DNA from: JBCCAG01 sp050330955
GTDB lineage: Bacteria > Cyanobacteriota > Cyanobacteriia > CAKZMO01
Assembly (NCBI GenBank): GCA_050330955.1
Contig: JBHJHJ010000003.1
Location: 12,000 to 75,999, forward strand
Direction: 5' to 3'
DNA length: 64,000 bases
This document shows positions 35,717 through 44,680 of this stretch, one piece after another. Position 1 is the stretch's first letter; every line of letters starts with the position of its first letter. A program made the translations under genes and the position numbers. The notes below the pieces were generated by a model, which had not been told where the DNA came from, did not search any database, and worked only from the letters and a program-made list of their open reading frames with translations.

Positions 35717-36913
35717 CTATTTACTAAGCTTCATGCCCGACGCAGCCGGGATTGACCAGCTAATGAGACCAACGCCCATTGCTAGAATGCCGGCCACGTA
35801 AAACACGGGCGGCAGGCCCGCGAACTTCCACACGGGGCCCAGCAGCAGCGGCGATAAGAACTGACCTAGGGAGTTAGTGCCTGTACCGATCGCCAGCACG
35901 CTGGATCGAATCTCTGGCGGAGACAAGGCCGCAAGGCCGTCGTAGATGTTGGGAATCGTGATGCCGAACCCCATGCCAAACAGCACTGCCGCTGGCACGA
36001 TCGCCCAGAGCTGATCCAGCAATGGAATCGTGCAGAGCATGGCTCCCATGACGATGAACCCCAGCCCAACGGTTGGCCCGGTGCCAATGGCCTTGGCAAC
36101 CCTGCTGGCGGCGATCGCCGAGACCACTGCAGCGCCCACAGCGCGAATCGCTAGCACAAAGCCATTTAGCGCTGGGCCGGCGTCAATGGCGGCCTTGAGG
36201 TATAGCGGCGTGTAGATGACCACCGCATAGACAACCGCTGCCGCCAGGGCAATGCCCGCATACAGCCGCAGAACAGCAGGCTGGCGAATCACGCGCAGCA
36301 GCGCTTTGGGGCTGGTGACTAGGCTACTTGCCCGGTAGTGCCCCTCCCGCAAAATCAGAAGAGACAGCAGGGCAACCGGGACGCCAAACCCATAGAGATA
36401 GAAGGCAAACGACCAGTGGACCGAGCCCACCCATCCCCCAACCAGGGGAATCAAAATGCTGGCCGTCGTCATGGCGCTTGTGGCGTAGCCCAGGATGCGG
36501 GTGCGCGCCTCACCCTCGTATAGCGTGCTCAAAAGCCCAATGCTGGAGGCCGCGATGCCGGCGCTGGCAATGCCGAGCAGGACGCGGCTAAGGAGGAGCG
36601 GCGCTAGCTGCGTCATGAATCCACCGGAAACGCCAAAAGCGCTGTAGCACAGCAGAGACGTGACCAGGACGCGGCGCTTGCCCACGCGGTCTGCTACTAG
36701 CCCCCACAGTGGCGTGAACAGGGCGATCGCTAAGGCGTGAATGCTGACTAGGGTGCCCGCCCAACGGGGGTCAAGCTGGAGCTGCTGCACAATTTCTGGG
36801 AGTACGGGGGAGACCACGCCGCCTGTCATCGTGGTTAAACAACCCGCCCCGACTAAGACACATAGCTGCGTGAATCGTTGACGGAGGGGGGAAGTCAGGA
36901 GCTTCGGTGGCAT
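35717..36913 (-). CDS. MFS transporter
   Basis: 398 residues from ATG 36913; a TTG at 36943 is also in frame. Twelve membrane helices of a major-facilitator exporter, with the loop 2-3 motif GLVADRVGKRRVLV and motif C-like GIASAGIAASSIG region typical of drug/H+ antiporters. Substrate unknown. Three 18-bp direct repeats lie 59-112 bases upstream of its start and may control it. Confidence 0.85.
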   Translation of the reverse strand: MPPKLLTSPLRQRFTQLCVLVGAGCLTTMTGGVVSPVLPEIVQQLQLDPRWAGTLVSIHALAIALFTPLWGLVADRVGKRRVLVTSLLCYSAFGVSGGFMTQLAPLLLSRVLLGIASAGIAASSIGLLSTLYEGEARTRILGYATSAMTTASILIPLVGGWVGSVHWSFAFYLYGFGVPVALLSLLILREGHYRASSLVTSPKALLRVIRQPAVLRLYAGIALAAAVVYAVVIYTPLYLKAAIDAGPALNGFVLAIRAVGAAVVSAIAASRVAKAIGTGPTVGLGFIVMGAMLCTIPLLDQLWAIVPAAVLFGMGFGITIPNIYDGLAALSPPEIRSSVLAIGTGTNSLGQFLSPLLLGPVWKFAGLPPVFYVAGILAMGVGLISWSIPAASGMKLSK

Positions 36914-37331
36914 AACATCAGATTTTTTAAGGTGGCGCAGCAACCAGTACCATGGCCTGCGGCTGTGGCAAAGCCCAGTGAGATCTAAAAGCCCAGTGAG
37001 ACCTGAAAGCCCAGTGAGATCTAAAATCTACGGGCTTCTGAAGCAAGTGAGTAAGGGGTAGCAGAGGAATGCACTCGCGCAGGCTAGTATTCTTTAAAGA
37101 AACTTGTGATTACCCCGCATACTCGGATATGTCAATCATGCGTTACTGTTTATAACATACTTGCAGGGAGGTGACACTGGCTTAACAGCCCACTCACCGC
37201 CGCTCCCACTCTCCTGGTGAGGTAGTATACATTACTGCGATTTTCAAGCGCCGCTCTCGGCGTCGCTTTGGCCCGCAGCGGTACAGCGACACGCTGGCTT
37301 GCAGACCCATTCGAGAACAGAAGGCTTACCC
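36914..37331. other. 418-base divergent intergenic region, MFS / Rieske
   Basis: Holds the triple 18-bp repeat and otherwise no gene. Promoters for both flanking genes are expected here; a plausible AT-rich patch lies at 37130-37165 (TTACTGTTTATAACATACTT). Confidence 0.4.
36972..37025. repeat. Three 18-bp direct repeats upstream of the MFS gene
   Basis: Units at 36972-36989, 36990-37007 and 37008-37025 are head-to-tail copies of AGCCCAGTGAGATCTAAA. The first and third are identical; the middle differs at two positions (GACCTGAA). They lie in the divergent promoter region between the MFS and Rieske genes. Confidence 0.85.
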
Positions 37332-38537
37332 ATGGACCTGGCACCAACGCTCAAAAGCGAGAGAGTTCAAACCGCCATACGAGAAATTGGGATTAATCCC
37401 AACTATTGGTATCCCCTGGGCTGGTCGAATCAGCTTAGGCGAAATCAGGCCGTTCAGGTTGTGGTCTGGCAACGCCCGCTGGCGGTCTACCGGGACGGGG
37501 CGGGGGCGCTGCATGCGCTGGACGATCGCTGTCCCCATCGCGGTGTCGAGCTGCATCGCGGCAAAGTCGATGGCGAGCATTTGGCCTGTGCTTACCACGG
37601 GTGGACGTTTGATGGGAACACAGGGGAATGTGTGGACATCCCCTACCTGTCGCCTGAGCAGAAGCGGCCCTGCGTCAGCGTCCGCAGCTATCCTGTCCAG
37701 GAAAAATATGGGCTCATGTGGGTGTTCCCAGGGGACGCCGACTTGGCAGAGACGCGATCGCTGCCTGAGGTGAGTGAGTGTGGTCAAGACGGATGGTTCA
37801 TGGTGCCGATTACGGCCCACTTCAAGGCCCACTTCTCGGTGTGCAACGAAAACGCCATGGATGTGTTTCACGGCTTTTTGCACCAAGATCTGCAGGGTTG
37901 GTTTGACCCCGTTCTCCTCGACCTCAAGGCAACAGACAGCGCTGTCAGCGCCAAGTATCGCGTGTCCTACAAAGGCCTACTGGCGAAATTTCTGGGGCTA
38001 GCTGAGCGCGCCGATGAAGTCACCACCTTACCTATTTCCATTAACTATCGCTATCCCCACTATGCCAGCTCCCTCGAAGGCATATCTTCGGTCTACTTGA
38101 TGCGCTTGCCGGTTGGCCCAGCGGAGAGCCGTTCGTTTGCACTATTCTTCTTCAGACTCCGTCTGCCTCAGTGGCTCATCAAGCTCACTTACCCCATCCT
38201 CAGCCGAGTTGTCCGCCGGTTTATGCTGCGGCCCTTTCTAGCCCAGGATGTGGAGATGATGGAGAGCGAACAGCGCCAGTATATGCGCTGTCCTGAGCGA
38301 TATGTGGAGATTAATCCCGCGATAATTGCCCTCCAGCGCGTTATGGTGCGGCAGTATGAGCAGTCTGGCGCCCAGATCGGCGTCTGGTCCATGGTGAACG
38401 AAAGTAGTGGTCCACCCAAAGCGCAGCGTGCTGAGGTATCCTCAATGGCTATATCGCAGACGAGACGCGATGCTCAGACAGAGCTATCGGCATCCCGCAG
38501 CGAAGCGGTGCCAACTTGTGGTTCTATTCCAGAATAG
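37332..38537 (+). CDS. Rieske non-heme iron oxygenase
   Basis: 401 residues from ATG 37332. The Rieske 2Fe-2S cluster ligands are C67-x-H69 and C86-x2-H89 (CPHRGVELHRG, CAYHGW). The mononuclear iron site has N172, D177, H180 and H184 in NENAMDVFHGFLHQD. Two hydrophobic stretches near 270-300 (FALFFFRLRLPQWLIKLTYP) suggest membrane association, as in pheophorbide a oxygenase-like members. It needs a separate ferredoxin or reductase, not seen nearby. The last ~40 residues look disordered. Substrate unknown. Confidence 0.88.
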   Translation: MDLAPTLKSERVQTAIREIGINPNYWYPLGWSNQLRRNQAVQVVVWQRPLAVYRDGAGALHALDDRCPHRGVELHRGKVDGEHLACAYHGWTFDGNTGECVDIPYLSPEQKRPCVSVRSYPVQEKYGLMWVFPGDADLAETRSLPEVSECGQDGWFMVPITAHFKAHFSVCNENAMDVFHGFLHQDLQGWFDPVLLDLKATDSAVSAKYRVSYKGLLAKFLGLAERADEVTTLPISINYRYPHYASSLEGISSVYLMRLPVGPAESRSFALFFFRLRLPQWLIKLTYPILSRVVRRFMLRPFLAQDVEMMESEQRQYMRCPERYVEINPAIIALQRVMVRQYEQSGAQIGVWSMVNESSGPPKAQRAEVSSMAISQTRRDAQTELSASRSEAVPTCGSIPE

Positions 38538-38867
38538 AACTGTCACAGCCGTCTGTGGGGAGTAAATCGATGTCTGGCAAAGTGAGGGGAGGTTTCGCAA
38601 TGTAAATCTGCTGGAGTTGCCTGCACCAGTTATAGTCTCCAGCGTATGTACAGGAGTGAATGGGGTCAAATCGCATCATCCTGGCGGTTGGTCTCTCTAA
38701 CCTACTAGGTGCTCAAGGGATAAGCATGTCAGGATGAAGAAATGCAACGCCGAAGGTTGACTGGTTCAGATTGCGGTATGGGAAACCCATTCAAGGTCGA
38801 GACCACGCCTGGGCGACGATTTGCAAACGCTCGCGAGTTAAACAGTTAAGGTGAGGGGAGTTTTACT
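38538..38867. other. 330-base spacer between Rieske and oxoamine synthase genes
   Basis: Contains a 25-codon ORF at 38660-38737 with a good ribosome binding site. Otherwise no feature was recognised. The two flanking genes may have separate promoters. Confidence 0.35.
38660..38737 (+). CDS. Possible 25-residue peptide
   Basis: ATG at 38660 is preceded by CAGGAG with ~4-base spacing. The peptide MGSNRIILAVGLSNLLGAQG plus five residues is hydrophobic and Gly-rich. It could be a leader peptide or a small membrane protein ahead of the oxoamine synthase gene, or a chance frame. No homologue is recalled. Confidence 0.25.
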   Translation: MGSNRIILAVGLSNLLGAQGISMSG

Positions 38868-40166
38868 GTGGAAGTTGTTCAAGAATACGTTCAGCGTTGG
38901 TACGAAAGCGGCCTCGAGCCTGACGAGTACATCTGTCTGGGTCGGCAAGGCAACCTTGTAGATATTGAAGACGCCGCGACAGGTAAGCGGCATCAGGTGA
39001 CGACATTTTGTACAAATGACGTTCTGGGGCTGGTTCAAAACGAGTCTGTTCAGGACGCGGCCATCGAGGCTATACGACAGTACGGCACCTCGAATAGTTC
39101 CTGTGCAGTTCTGAGCGGTCGAATCGACCTGCACCGCCAGCTCGAACAGGAGATTTCGGAGTTCAAGCACCTGGGCCATACCCAGCTATTTCTCAACGCC
39201 TGGATGGCGCTACAGGCGCTAATGGACGCCTTCTGTCACTTGGCAATTCCCGTTCCCGGCTTTCAGCATACCCGGGAGACTTTAATTCTCAGCGATGTCC
39301 TAAATCATGGCTGCATCATCTCTGCTATTACCAACGCCGGAACTCGTTCAGGGAAAATGTTTGGCCACAGCCCCCGGGTGCGGGTGCGGGCCTACCGCCA
39401 CTGCAGCAGCGAAGACCTGGCCCGAAAACTAAAGCGCTATGCGCAGCCTGACGATCGCATTATGGTAATCTCTGACGCCGTGTTCTCCATGGATGGGGAC
39501 TTGGCGCCGCTGCCCGAGATGATTGAAGTGATGTCAGCCTATCCAGGCAGCGTGCTGGTGATGGATGAGGCCCACGCCAGCGGGGCAATCGGCGCGACGG
39601 GGCGCGGCATCTATGAGTACTACGACATCACGCCCCAACATGCCCTAGACAAGGGAGTGGTTCCGCTAATCATGACCACCTTCTCTAAGTTCGCCGCCTC
39701 TGCAGGCGCCGCCATCAGCTCTCCTGTCCCAGAGCTGAAGCCCCTGCTGCACGTGTCGCCCACCTCCATTGGGACCATCTCGCTGCCGGCCCCAATTACG
39801 GCTGCCGCCCTCGAAAGCATTCGCCAGGTGCGGAAGCGCCCGGAGCTGGTGCGCCGTCTGCAGGAGAACACGGTCTATCTGCGATCGCAGCTTGAAGAGC
39901 GGGGCTTTGAGTGCATCGGGGAGACCAACGTCATCCCGGTGATTTTGCCCGAAGACGTGGACCCAAAGCTGTTTGCCCGCACCCTGATGTACGACTACGG
40001 CATCTGGGTTTCCCCTATCTGGTTCATTGCCAAACCCCGCCTGCGGATCACGGCTAACGCGCTCCACACCCGCGAAGAGATGAACCGACTTGTGGAGGCA
40101 ATGAGCGCTATTCGGGACGCGATGCACAAGCCCGAGCTGGCCCAGCCCTCACCCTCAGTAGCTTAG
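38868..40166 (+). CDS. Alpha-oxoamine synthase-family PLP enzyme
   Basis: 432 residues from GTG 38868, with GAGGGGAG upstream. Fold type I PLP enzyme of the group that joins an amino acid to an acyl-CoA or acyl-ACP with decarboxylation (BioF, KBL, serine palmitoyltransferase, CqsA). PLP lysine K274 in TTFSKFAASAGA; the cofactor Asp-His pair is in VLVMDEAHASGAIGATGRG; FCTNDVLGL and NAWMALQALMDA match the N-terminal region. The usual S-K-A-x-G-G after the lysine is altered, so the substrate probably differs from biotin or sphingolipid enzymes. Neighbouring Rieske, hydroxylase and MFS genes suggest a small-molecule pathway. Confidence 0.85.
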   Translation: MEVVQEYVQRWYESGLEPDEYICLGRQGNLVDIEDAATGKRHQVTTFCTNDVLGLVQNESVQDAAIEAIRQYGTSNSSCAVLSGRIDLHRQLEQEISEFKHLGHTQLFLNAWMALQALMDAFCHLAIPVPGFQHTRETLILSDVLNHGCIISAITNAGTRSGKMFGHSPRVRVRAYRHCSSEDLARKLKRYAQPDDRIMVISDAVFSMDGDLAPLPEMIEVMSAYPGSVLVMDEAHASGAIGATGRGIYEYYDITPQHALDKGVVPLIMTTFSKFAASAGAAISSPVPELKPLLHVSPTSIGTISLPAPITAAALESIRQVRKRPELVRRLQENTVYLRSQLEERGFECIGETNVIPVILPEDVDPKLFARTLMYDYGIWVSPIWFIAKPRLRITANALHTREEMNRLVEAMSAIRDAMHKPELAQPSPSVA

Positions 40167-40185
40167 GGTTGTGGCAGTGTAAGTT

Positions 40186-40227
40186 GGCATGGCGGAGCCT
40201 TAGCCTTGCCTAAGGTCTCGTCATGCC
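40186..40227. terminator. Hairpin between convergent oxoamine synthase and hisA
   Basis: Outer arms GGCATG / CATGCC and an inner stem CCTTAG / CTAAGG form a nested hairpin, overlapping the last codons of hisA. A similar CCTTAGG...CCTAAGGTCTC element follows gmd at 13064-13090. Confidence 0.5.
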
Positions 40228-40994
40228 AAGGCGGATGAGCCAAAGTCTGGGGGGATATCTTGAAGTCGTCCTGGCCCAACTGCCTTTAGAGCTTCCGACA
40301 GCTGCAAGCTGCCGCTATAGAGCGCCCGGCCTACGACTGCGCCGCTGACGCCCACGGGCTCAAGGGCCAGCAGGCTAAGCAGATCTGAAACGGTGCTGAT
40401 TCCGCCCGACGCAATCACGGGTACCGAAACGGCCTCAGCTAAAGCCCTGAGGGCTGGCTTGTTTGGGCCTGTGAGGGTGCCGTCTCGGTAGATGTCGGTG
40501 TAAATCAAGGCGGCAACGCCGCAGTTCGCCATCCGCTGCGCCAGCTCGATGGCGTCGACGCTAGAGGTTTCAACCCAGCCTCGCGTTGCCACCTTGCCCT
40601 CGCGGGCGTCAATGCCGACCACAATCTGCCCCGGAAACCTTTGGCACAGCGCCTCAACCAGACCTGGATCTTCTACTGCGGCGGTGCCCAAGATCACTTG
40701 CGCGACGCCGCGGGACAGGAGGTCTTCGGCTGTTCCTTGGGAGCGGATGCCTCCCCCGACTTGAACCGGTACGGGAGCTGACTGGGCGATCGCCTCAATC
40801 AGGCCGTAGTTGGTGGGCTGCCCTGTTTTAGCCCCGTCTAAATCCACTAAGTGAAGCCGATTGGCCCCCTGATGGATCCACTGCTGGGCAACGGCCAGCG
40901 GATCTTCGCTGAAGACTTCTGATTTTTGATAGTCCCCTTGGTAGAGGCGCACGCAGCGCCCCCCGAGCAAATCGATAGCAGGAATGACGTCCAT
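40221..40994 (-). CDS. hisA: Phosphoribosylformimino-AICAR phosphate isomerase
   Basis: 257 residues from ATG 40994 (MDVIPAIDLLGG); an in-frame upstream start at 41033 adds 13 residues without support. TIM-barrel enzyme of histidine synthesis. Catalytic Asp in PAIDLLGG and second Asp in LIYTDIYRDGTLTGPN; phosphate-binding VQVGGGIRS and VIASGGIST. Single gene, no other his gene adjacent. Confidence 0.95.
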   Translation of the reverse strand: MDVIPAIDLLGGRCVRLYQGDYQKSEVFSEDPLAVAQQWIHQGANRLHLVDLDGAKTGQPTNYGLIEAIAQSAPVPVQVGGGIRSQGTAEDLLSRGVAQVILGTAAVEDPGLVEALCQRFPGQIVVGIDAREGKVATRGWVETSSVDAIELAQRMANCGVAALIYTDIYRDGTLTGPNKPALRALAEAVSVPVIASGGISTVSDLLSLLALEPVGVSGAVVGRALYSGSLQLSEALKAVGPGRLQDIPPDFGSSALA

Positions 40995-41201
40995 AACAGG
41001 CTCACGTAGGTCAGGTGTTGAAGCGTGCCGCACGCCACAAGATTAAAGAATATCGTATTGAAAATATCGTAGCGGCTGACGCGGTTAGGCCCAGCGGAGG
41101 TGCGATCGCCCCCGCTCTAGCGCTAAGATCATCTTAGAGTCAAGCATCCGCTTAGACTTTGTCTTAAGTCAACCCTTACAGCGATCGCTCGGATAAACCC
41201 A

Positions 41202-41414
41202 GTGTCAGCTATTCCTAACCAGCGACTACAGCGCTTACACCAGTGCGGCTATGCTTTTATCGGCGCTGGTACATTCATGCTGCTCTCCTGGGTCAATCCG
41301 CTGGGCGGCTCCCTTGATGGACTCCAAGGTGGCGCAGTCTTCCTGGCGCTCGTGGTCGGGTTAGGAGCCTATCGCCGGCTGAAGCAGGGCTCAAAGACGT
41401 CTGGATCCAAGTAA
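41202..41414 (+). CDS. Putative small membrane protein
   Basis: 70 residues from GTG 41202. Two hydrophobic segments (GYAFIGAGTFMLLSWVNPL and GGAVFLALVVGLGAYRRL) separated by a short GGSLDGLQ loop, then a basic tail. No family recognised and no clear ribosome binding site. It lies 72 bases before the copper ATPase in the same direction. It may be real but could be a chance frame. Confidence 0.45.
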   Translation: MSAIPNQRLQRLHQCGYAFIGAGTFMLLSWVNPLGGSLDGLQGGAVFLALVVGLGAYRRLKQGSKTSGSK

Positions 41415-41486
41415 GCCATAATGCAGCGCTCCACACTGCAGGGCTTGCTTCACTGACCTTAGCAGGGCTCCCTTACGCCGTATCTA

Positions 41487-43922
41487 ATGCAAACAACCCC
41501 CCCTTCAGATTCTATTCAACCTGCTGACATGCCACCCGCTGGATTATCTAAAGCTGGCGGCGATGTCCCCAAGACCCTAACCCTCAGCGTCAGCGGCATG
41601 AAGTGTGCCGGCTGCGTCCAGGTGGTTGAGCGCCGTCTAACCCAGCACGCCGGGATCAGCGCGGCGACGGTCAATCTTGTGACCGGGAAGGCCTGGGTGG
41701 AGCATGACGCTGAACTAGACAAAAGTGCCCTAGTTCAACAGCTGGCTGAGCAGCTCTCCGAGAGTGGGTTTCCGGCGCAGCCGGTACTGCCGGGGGAGTC
41801 AGCCGCACAGGCGGAGGATCACGCCGAAAAGCAGGCTCAGCTCAAGCGGCTGGCGATCGCCGCGCTGCTGCTCATTTTGTCGCTGGTGGGGCACGCCGGA
41901 GAGCTAGGCTGGTTTCGGCTGCCGGTTTTGAGCAATATCTGGTTTCACTTTGGTCTGGCCACGGTGGCACTCATCGGTCCGGGGCGCGAAATTCTAGTGG
42001 ATGGGTGGCAGGGGTTTCGGCGACTGCTGCCCAACATGAACTCTCTGGTGGGGTTAGGCATGGTGACGGCCTACGGCGCAAGCGTCGTGGCGCTGCTGTA
42101 TCCTCCCTTGGGCTGGGAGTGCTTCTTTGATGAGCCCGTGATGCTGGTGGGGTTCATTCTCCTGGGCCGGACGTTAGAGCATCGTGCCAGAGCCCGGGCG
42201 GCGGCGTCCTTTAAGGCGCTGCTGGCGCTGCAGCCCACGCAGGCACGACGGCTTCTTGCCAGCAAGGCGACGATCGCATCTGGGTCGGGGCGGTTCGATG
42301 TCTCTCAAAGCCAGATGATCCCCGCCGAGGCCCTCCAGGTAGGGCAGGTACTTGCGGTCTTGCCCGGAGAGAAAATTCCGGCAGACGGCGTGATTCTCCA
42401 GGGCAAAACCACCGTCGATGAGTCGATGCTAACGGGGGAGTCCCTGCCGGTAACTAGAGGCGTCGGAGATAGCCTCAGCGCGGGCAGCGTCAACCAGACG
42501 GGGGCGATCGCTCTGGAGGTGACCCGCGCCGGTGATAGCACCACGCTGGCTCAAATTATTCAGCTGGTGGAAACGGCCCAGACCCGCAAAGCGCCGATTC
42601 AGCGGGTGGCAGACACCGTCGCGGGCTACTTCACCTATGCCGTATTAGCGGTGGCGGGATTAACCTTTTTGTTTTGGTACAGCGTCGGCACCGACCTCTT
42701 TCCTGAGGTGCTGCAGGCCGGTGCAGCCCACCTGCACCACGCCGCCCACCCCACCCATGGGGCCACCGCCTCTCCCCTAATCGTCAGCATCAAGCTAGCG
42801 ATCGCGGTGCTAGTGGTGGCCTGCCCCTGTGCCCTTGGGTTGGCGACGCCCACCGCTATTTTAGTGGGGTCCAGCATCGGTGCCGAACGAGGCGTCTTGA
42901 TTCGCGGTGGGGATGTGTTAGAAACGGTGCATCACCTAGACACCGTGGTGTTCGACAAAACGGGCACCCTAACTCAGGGGCAGCCGGCGCTCACTCGCTG
43001 CCTTGTGCTGCAAGATGTGGCGGCGAACCAGCCCCTAACCCAGGACAGGGCGCTACAGCTGGCCGCCGCTGCTGAACAGGGCACGAACCACCCCATCGCG
43101 ATGGCGATTCAAGCTGCTGCCGCTCAGCAAGGCCTGCCCTCACTGGAGGCGCAGGATTTTCAGACTTCTCCCGGTGGCGGTATATCTGCTGTGGTCCAGG
43201 GCGCTCAAATCCACTTTGGATCTCCCGCGTGGCTGCGGGAGCTGGGCCTGAGAAGCGTCGATGGGCTGACGCACTGGGCCACCGCCAACGAAACCGTTGT
43301 GGTTCTGGCCGTTAACCATGAGGCGGTGGCCGCTTTTGCCCTGCAAGATCAAATCAGACCAGGCGCAGCCCAAACCCTACAGCGCCTACAGCAGATGGGT
43401 CTGCAGGTGTTGATGCTCACGGGCGATCGCCTAGAAACCGCACGGTCGGTTGCCGCTGACCTAGGACTCACTGAGGCACAGGTTTATGCCCAGGTGAAGC
43501 CCGAGCAGAAAGCGACCACCATTGCCCAATTCCAGGCTCAAGGGAAAGCGGTTGCTATGGTGGGCGATGGCATCAATGACGCTCCTGCACTAGCTCAGGC
43601 TGACGTCGGCATCTCCCTCAGCAGAGCCACCGATATTGCCGTTGAGACCGCTGACATTATCCTAACCACTAACCACCTGGTGGACGTGGTTGAGTCTATC
43701 CACTTGAGTCAGCGCGTGTTTAACAAAATTCGACAGAATTTATTTTGGGCATTTGCCTACAACACCCTAGGGATTCCGGCGGCTGCAGGTCTTCTCTTTC
43801 CCCTATCGGGAGTATTGCTGACACCAGCAACGGCGGGGGCGCTGATGGCGCTGAGTTCGGTCAGCGTTGTGGGCAACTCACTTCTGCTGACCCGCCACGG
43901 GCCCTCTGAGGGCGATCGCTAA
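41487..43922 (+). CDS. ctaA: Copper-translocating P-type ATPase, CtaA-like
   Basis: 811 residues. N-terminal heavy-metal domain with GMKCAGC (C40, C43), then eight membrane helices, the CPC ion motif (VVACPCALGLATP), TGES actuator loop, phosphorylation site FDKTGTLTQG and hinge MVGDGINDAPAL. These define a Cu(I) P1B ATPase. The VSGMKCAGCVQVVER start is closer to cyanobacterial CtaA (plasma membrane) than to PacS (thylakoid), which is judged from memory. A His-rich outer loop (HLHHAAHPTHG) lies between helices 5 and 6. CtaA would bring copper in for plastocyanin, which is encoded at 53478. Confidence 0.9.
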   Translation: MQTTPPSDSIQPADMPPAGLSKAGGDVPKTLTLSVSGMKCAGCVQVVERRLTQHAGISAATVNLVTGKAWVEHDAELDKSALVQQLAEQLSESGFPAQPVLPGESAAQAEDHAEKQAQLKRLAIAALLLILSLVGHAGELGWFRLPVLSNIWFHFGLATVALIGPGREILVDGWQGFRRLLPNMNSLVGLGMVTAYGASVVALLYPPLGWECFFDEPVMLVGFILLGRTLEHRARARAAASFKALLALQPTQARRLLASKATIASGSGRFDVSQSQMIPAEALQVGQVLAVLPGEKIPADGVILQGKTTVDESMLTGESLPVTRGVGDSLSAGSVNQTGAIALEVTRAGDSTTLAQIIQLVETAQTRKAPIQRVADTVAGYFTYAVLAVAGLTFLFWYSVGTDLFPEVLQAGAAHLHHAAHPTHGATASPLIVSIKLAIAVLVVACPCALGLATPTAILVGSSIGAERGVLIRGGDVLETVHHLDTVVFDKTGTLTQGQPALTRCLVLQDVAANQPLTQDRALQLAAAAEQGTNHPIAMAIQAAAAQQGLPSLEAQDFQTSPGGGISAVVQGAQIHFGSPAWLRELGLRSVDGLTHWATANETVVVLAVNHEAVAAFALQDQIRPGAAQTLQRLQQMGLQVLMLTGDRLETARSVAADLGLTEAQVYAQVKPEQKATTIAQFQAQGKAVAMVGDGINDAPALAQADVGISLSRATDIAVETADIILTTNHLVDVVESIHLSQRVFNKIRQNLFWAFAYNTLGIPAAAGLLFPLSGVLLTPATAGALMALSSVSVVGNSLLLTRHGPSEGDR

Positions 43923-44219
43923 CCGTCAGACTGGAAAGTTTATAGAATTGAGTTACTCTAGACTAGAGCAGCGGCCTTTGGTGGGTCGCCGCCTTATATC
44001 AGCTCTTTGTGCGCGTCAGTTTTTCGTAAGTGTTGGGTGTAGCGAGATTCTGAAAGATGTCGCAAAGGCTCTCATCGATGAGGGCATTTGTGCGCTCCGT
44101 CATCTGTGTAACGCAGTGCTTTAGGCCAAAAATGCCCTAGGGAATAGAGCCGACGTGATACATCTTAAAGCGCCACTTCTACATGTGTTAATACGATAAA
44201 TCGGTACTCTAAACTAGCA
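43923..44219. other. 297-base intergenic region
   Basis: No gene, hairpin or repeat stood out between the copper ATPase and the FHA gene. A 27-codon frame starting near 44058 is not supported by composition. Confidence 0.3.
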
Positions 44220-44675
44220 ATGCCCTCGGAAGCGCATCAAAATCATCTCTTAATTATCGAAGATAACAAAGGCCGCCGGGAGTTTATCCTCGACAGCCCT
44301 GTCTACTCGATTGGCCGAGACCCCAAGTGCGATATTCGCCTGGTTTCTCAGTTCGTTTCACGCCGTCATGCGACGCTTGTGCAGTTGCCCAACGAAGATG
44401 GCGGCCATTACTATCGCATTGTTGACGGTAACCTCAAGGGCAAGACAAGCGCCAATGGGTTGCTGATTAACGGACGCAAACTCCAAGCGCACGATTTAGA
44501 AGACAATGACAATATCGTCTTCGGCCCCCAAGTCTATGCCACCTACTACATGCTCAAGCGGGACGCCGTTGTTACCATCCCGCCTGTGGATAATGAATTC
44601 GATGATGTGACGCTGATCAGTCCAAACATGGTCGGTGATCCCGAAGACGATCAGGAAGACTCTGAGGATGAATAG
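44220..44675 (+). CDS. FHA domain protein
   Basis: 151 residues, almost entirely one forkhead-associated domain that binds phosphothreonine. Key residues: YSIGRDPKCDIRL, SRRHATL and NGLLINGRKL. An acidic tail (DPEDDQEDSEDE) ends the protein. No kinase gene is adjacent. Preceded by ~297 bases without a gene. Confidence 0.92.
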   Translation: MPSEAHQNHLLIIEDNKGRREFILDSPVYSIGRDPKCDIRLVSQFVSRRHATLVQLPNEDGGHYYRIVDGNLKGKTSANGLLINGRKLQAHDLEDNDNIVFGPQVYATYYMLKRDAVVTIPPVDNEFDDVTLISPNMVGDPEDDQEDSEDE

Positions 44676-44680
44676 CGCAA

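Noticed and set aside
37332..40166. Saxitoxin-type biosynthesis from the Rieske plus oxoamine synthase pair
   Set aside because: The oxoamine synthase is a stand-alone protein, there is no PKS or amidinotransferase, and the shared families alone are too general.
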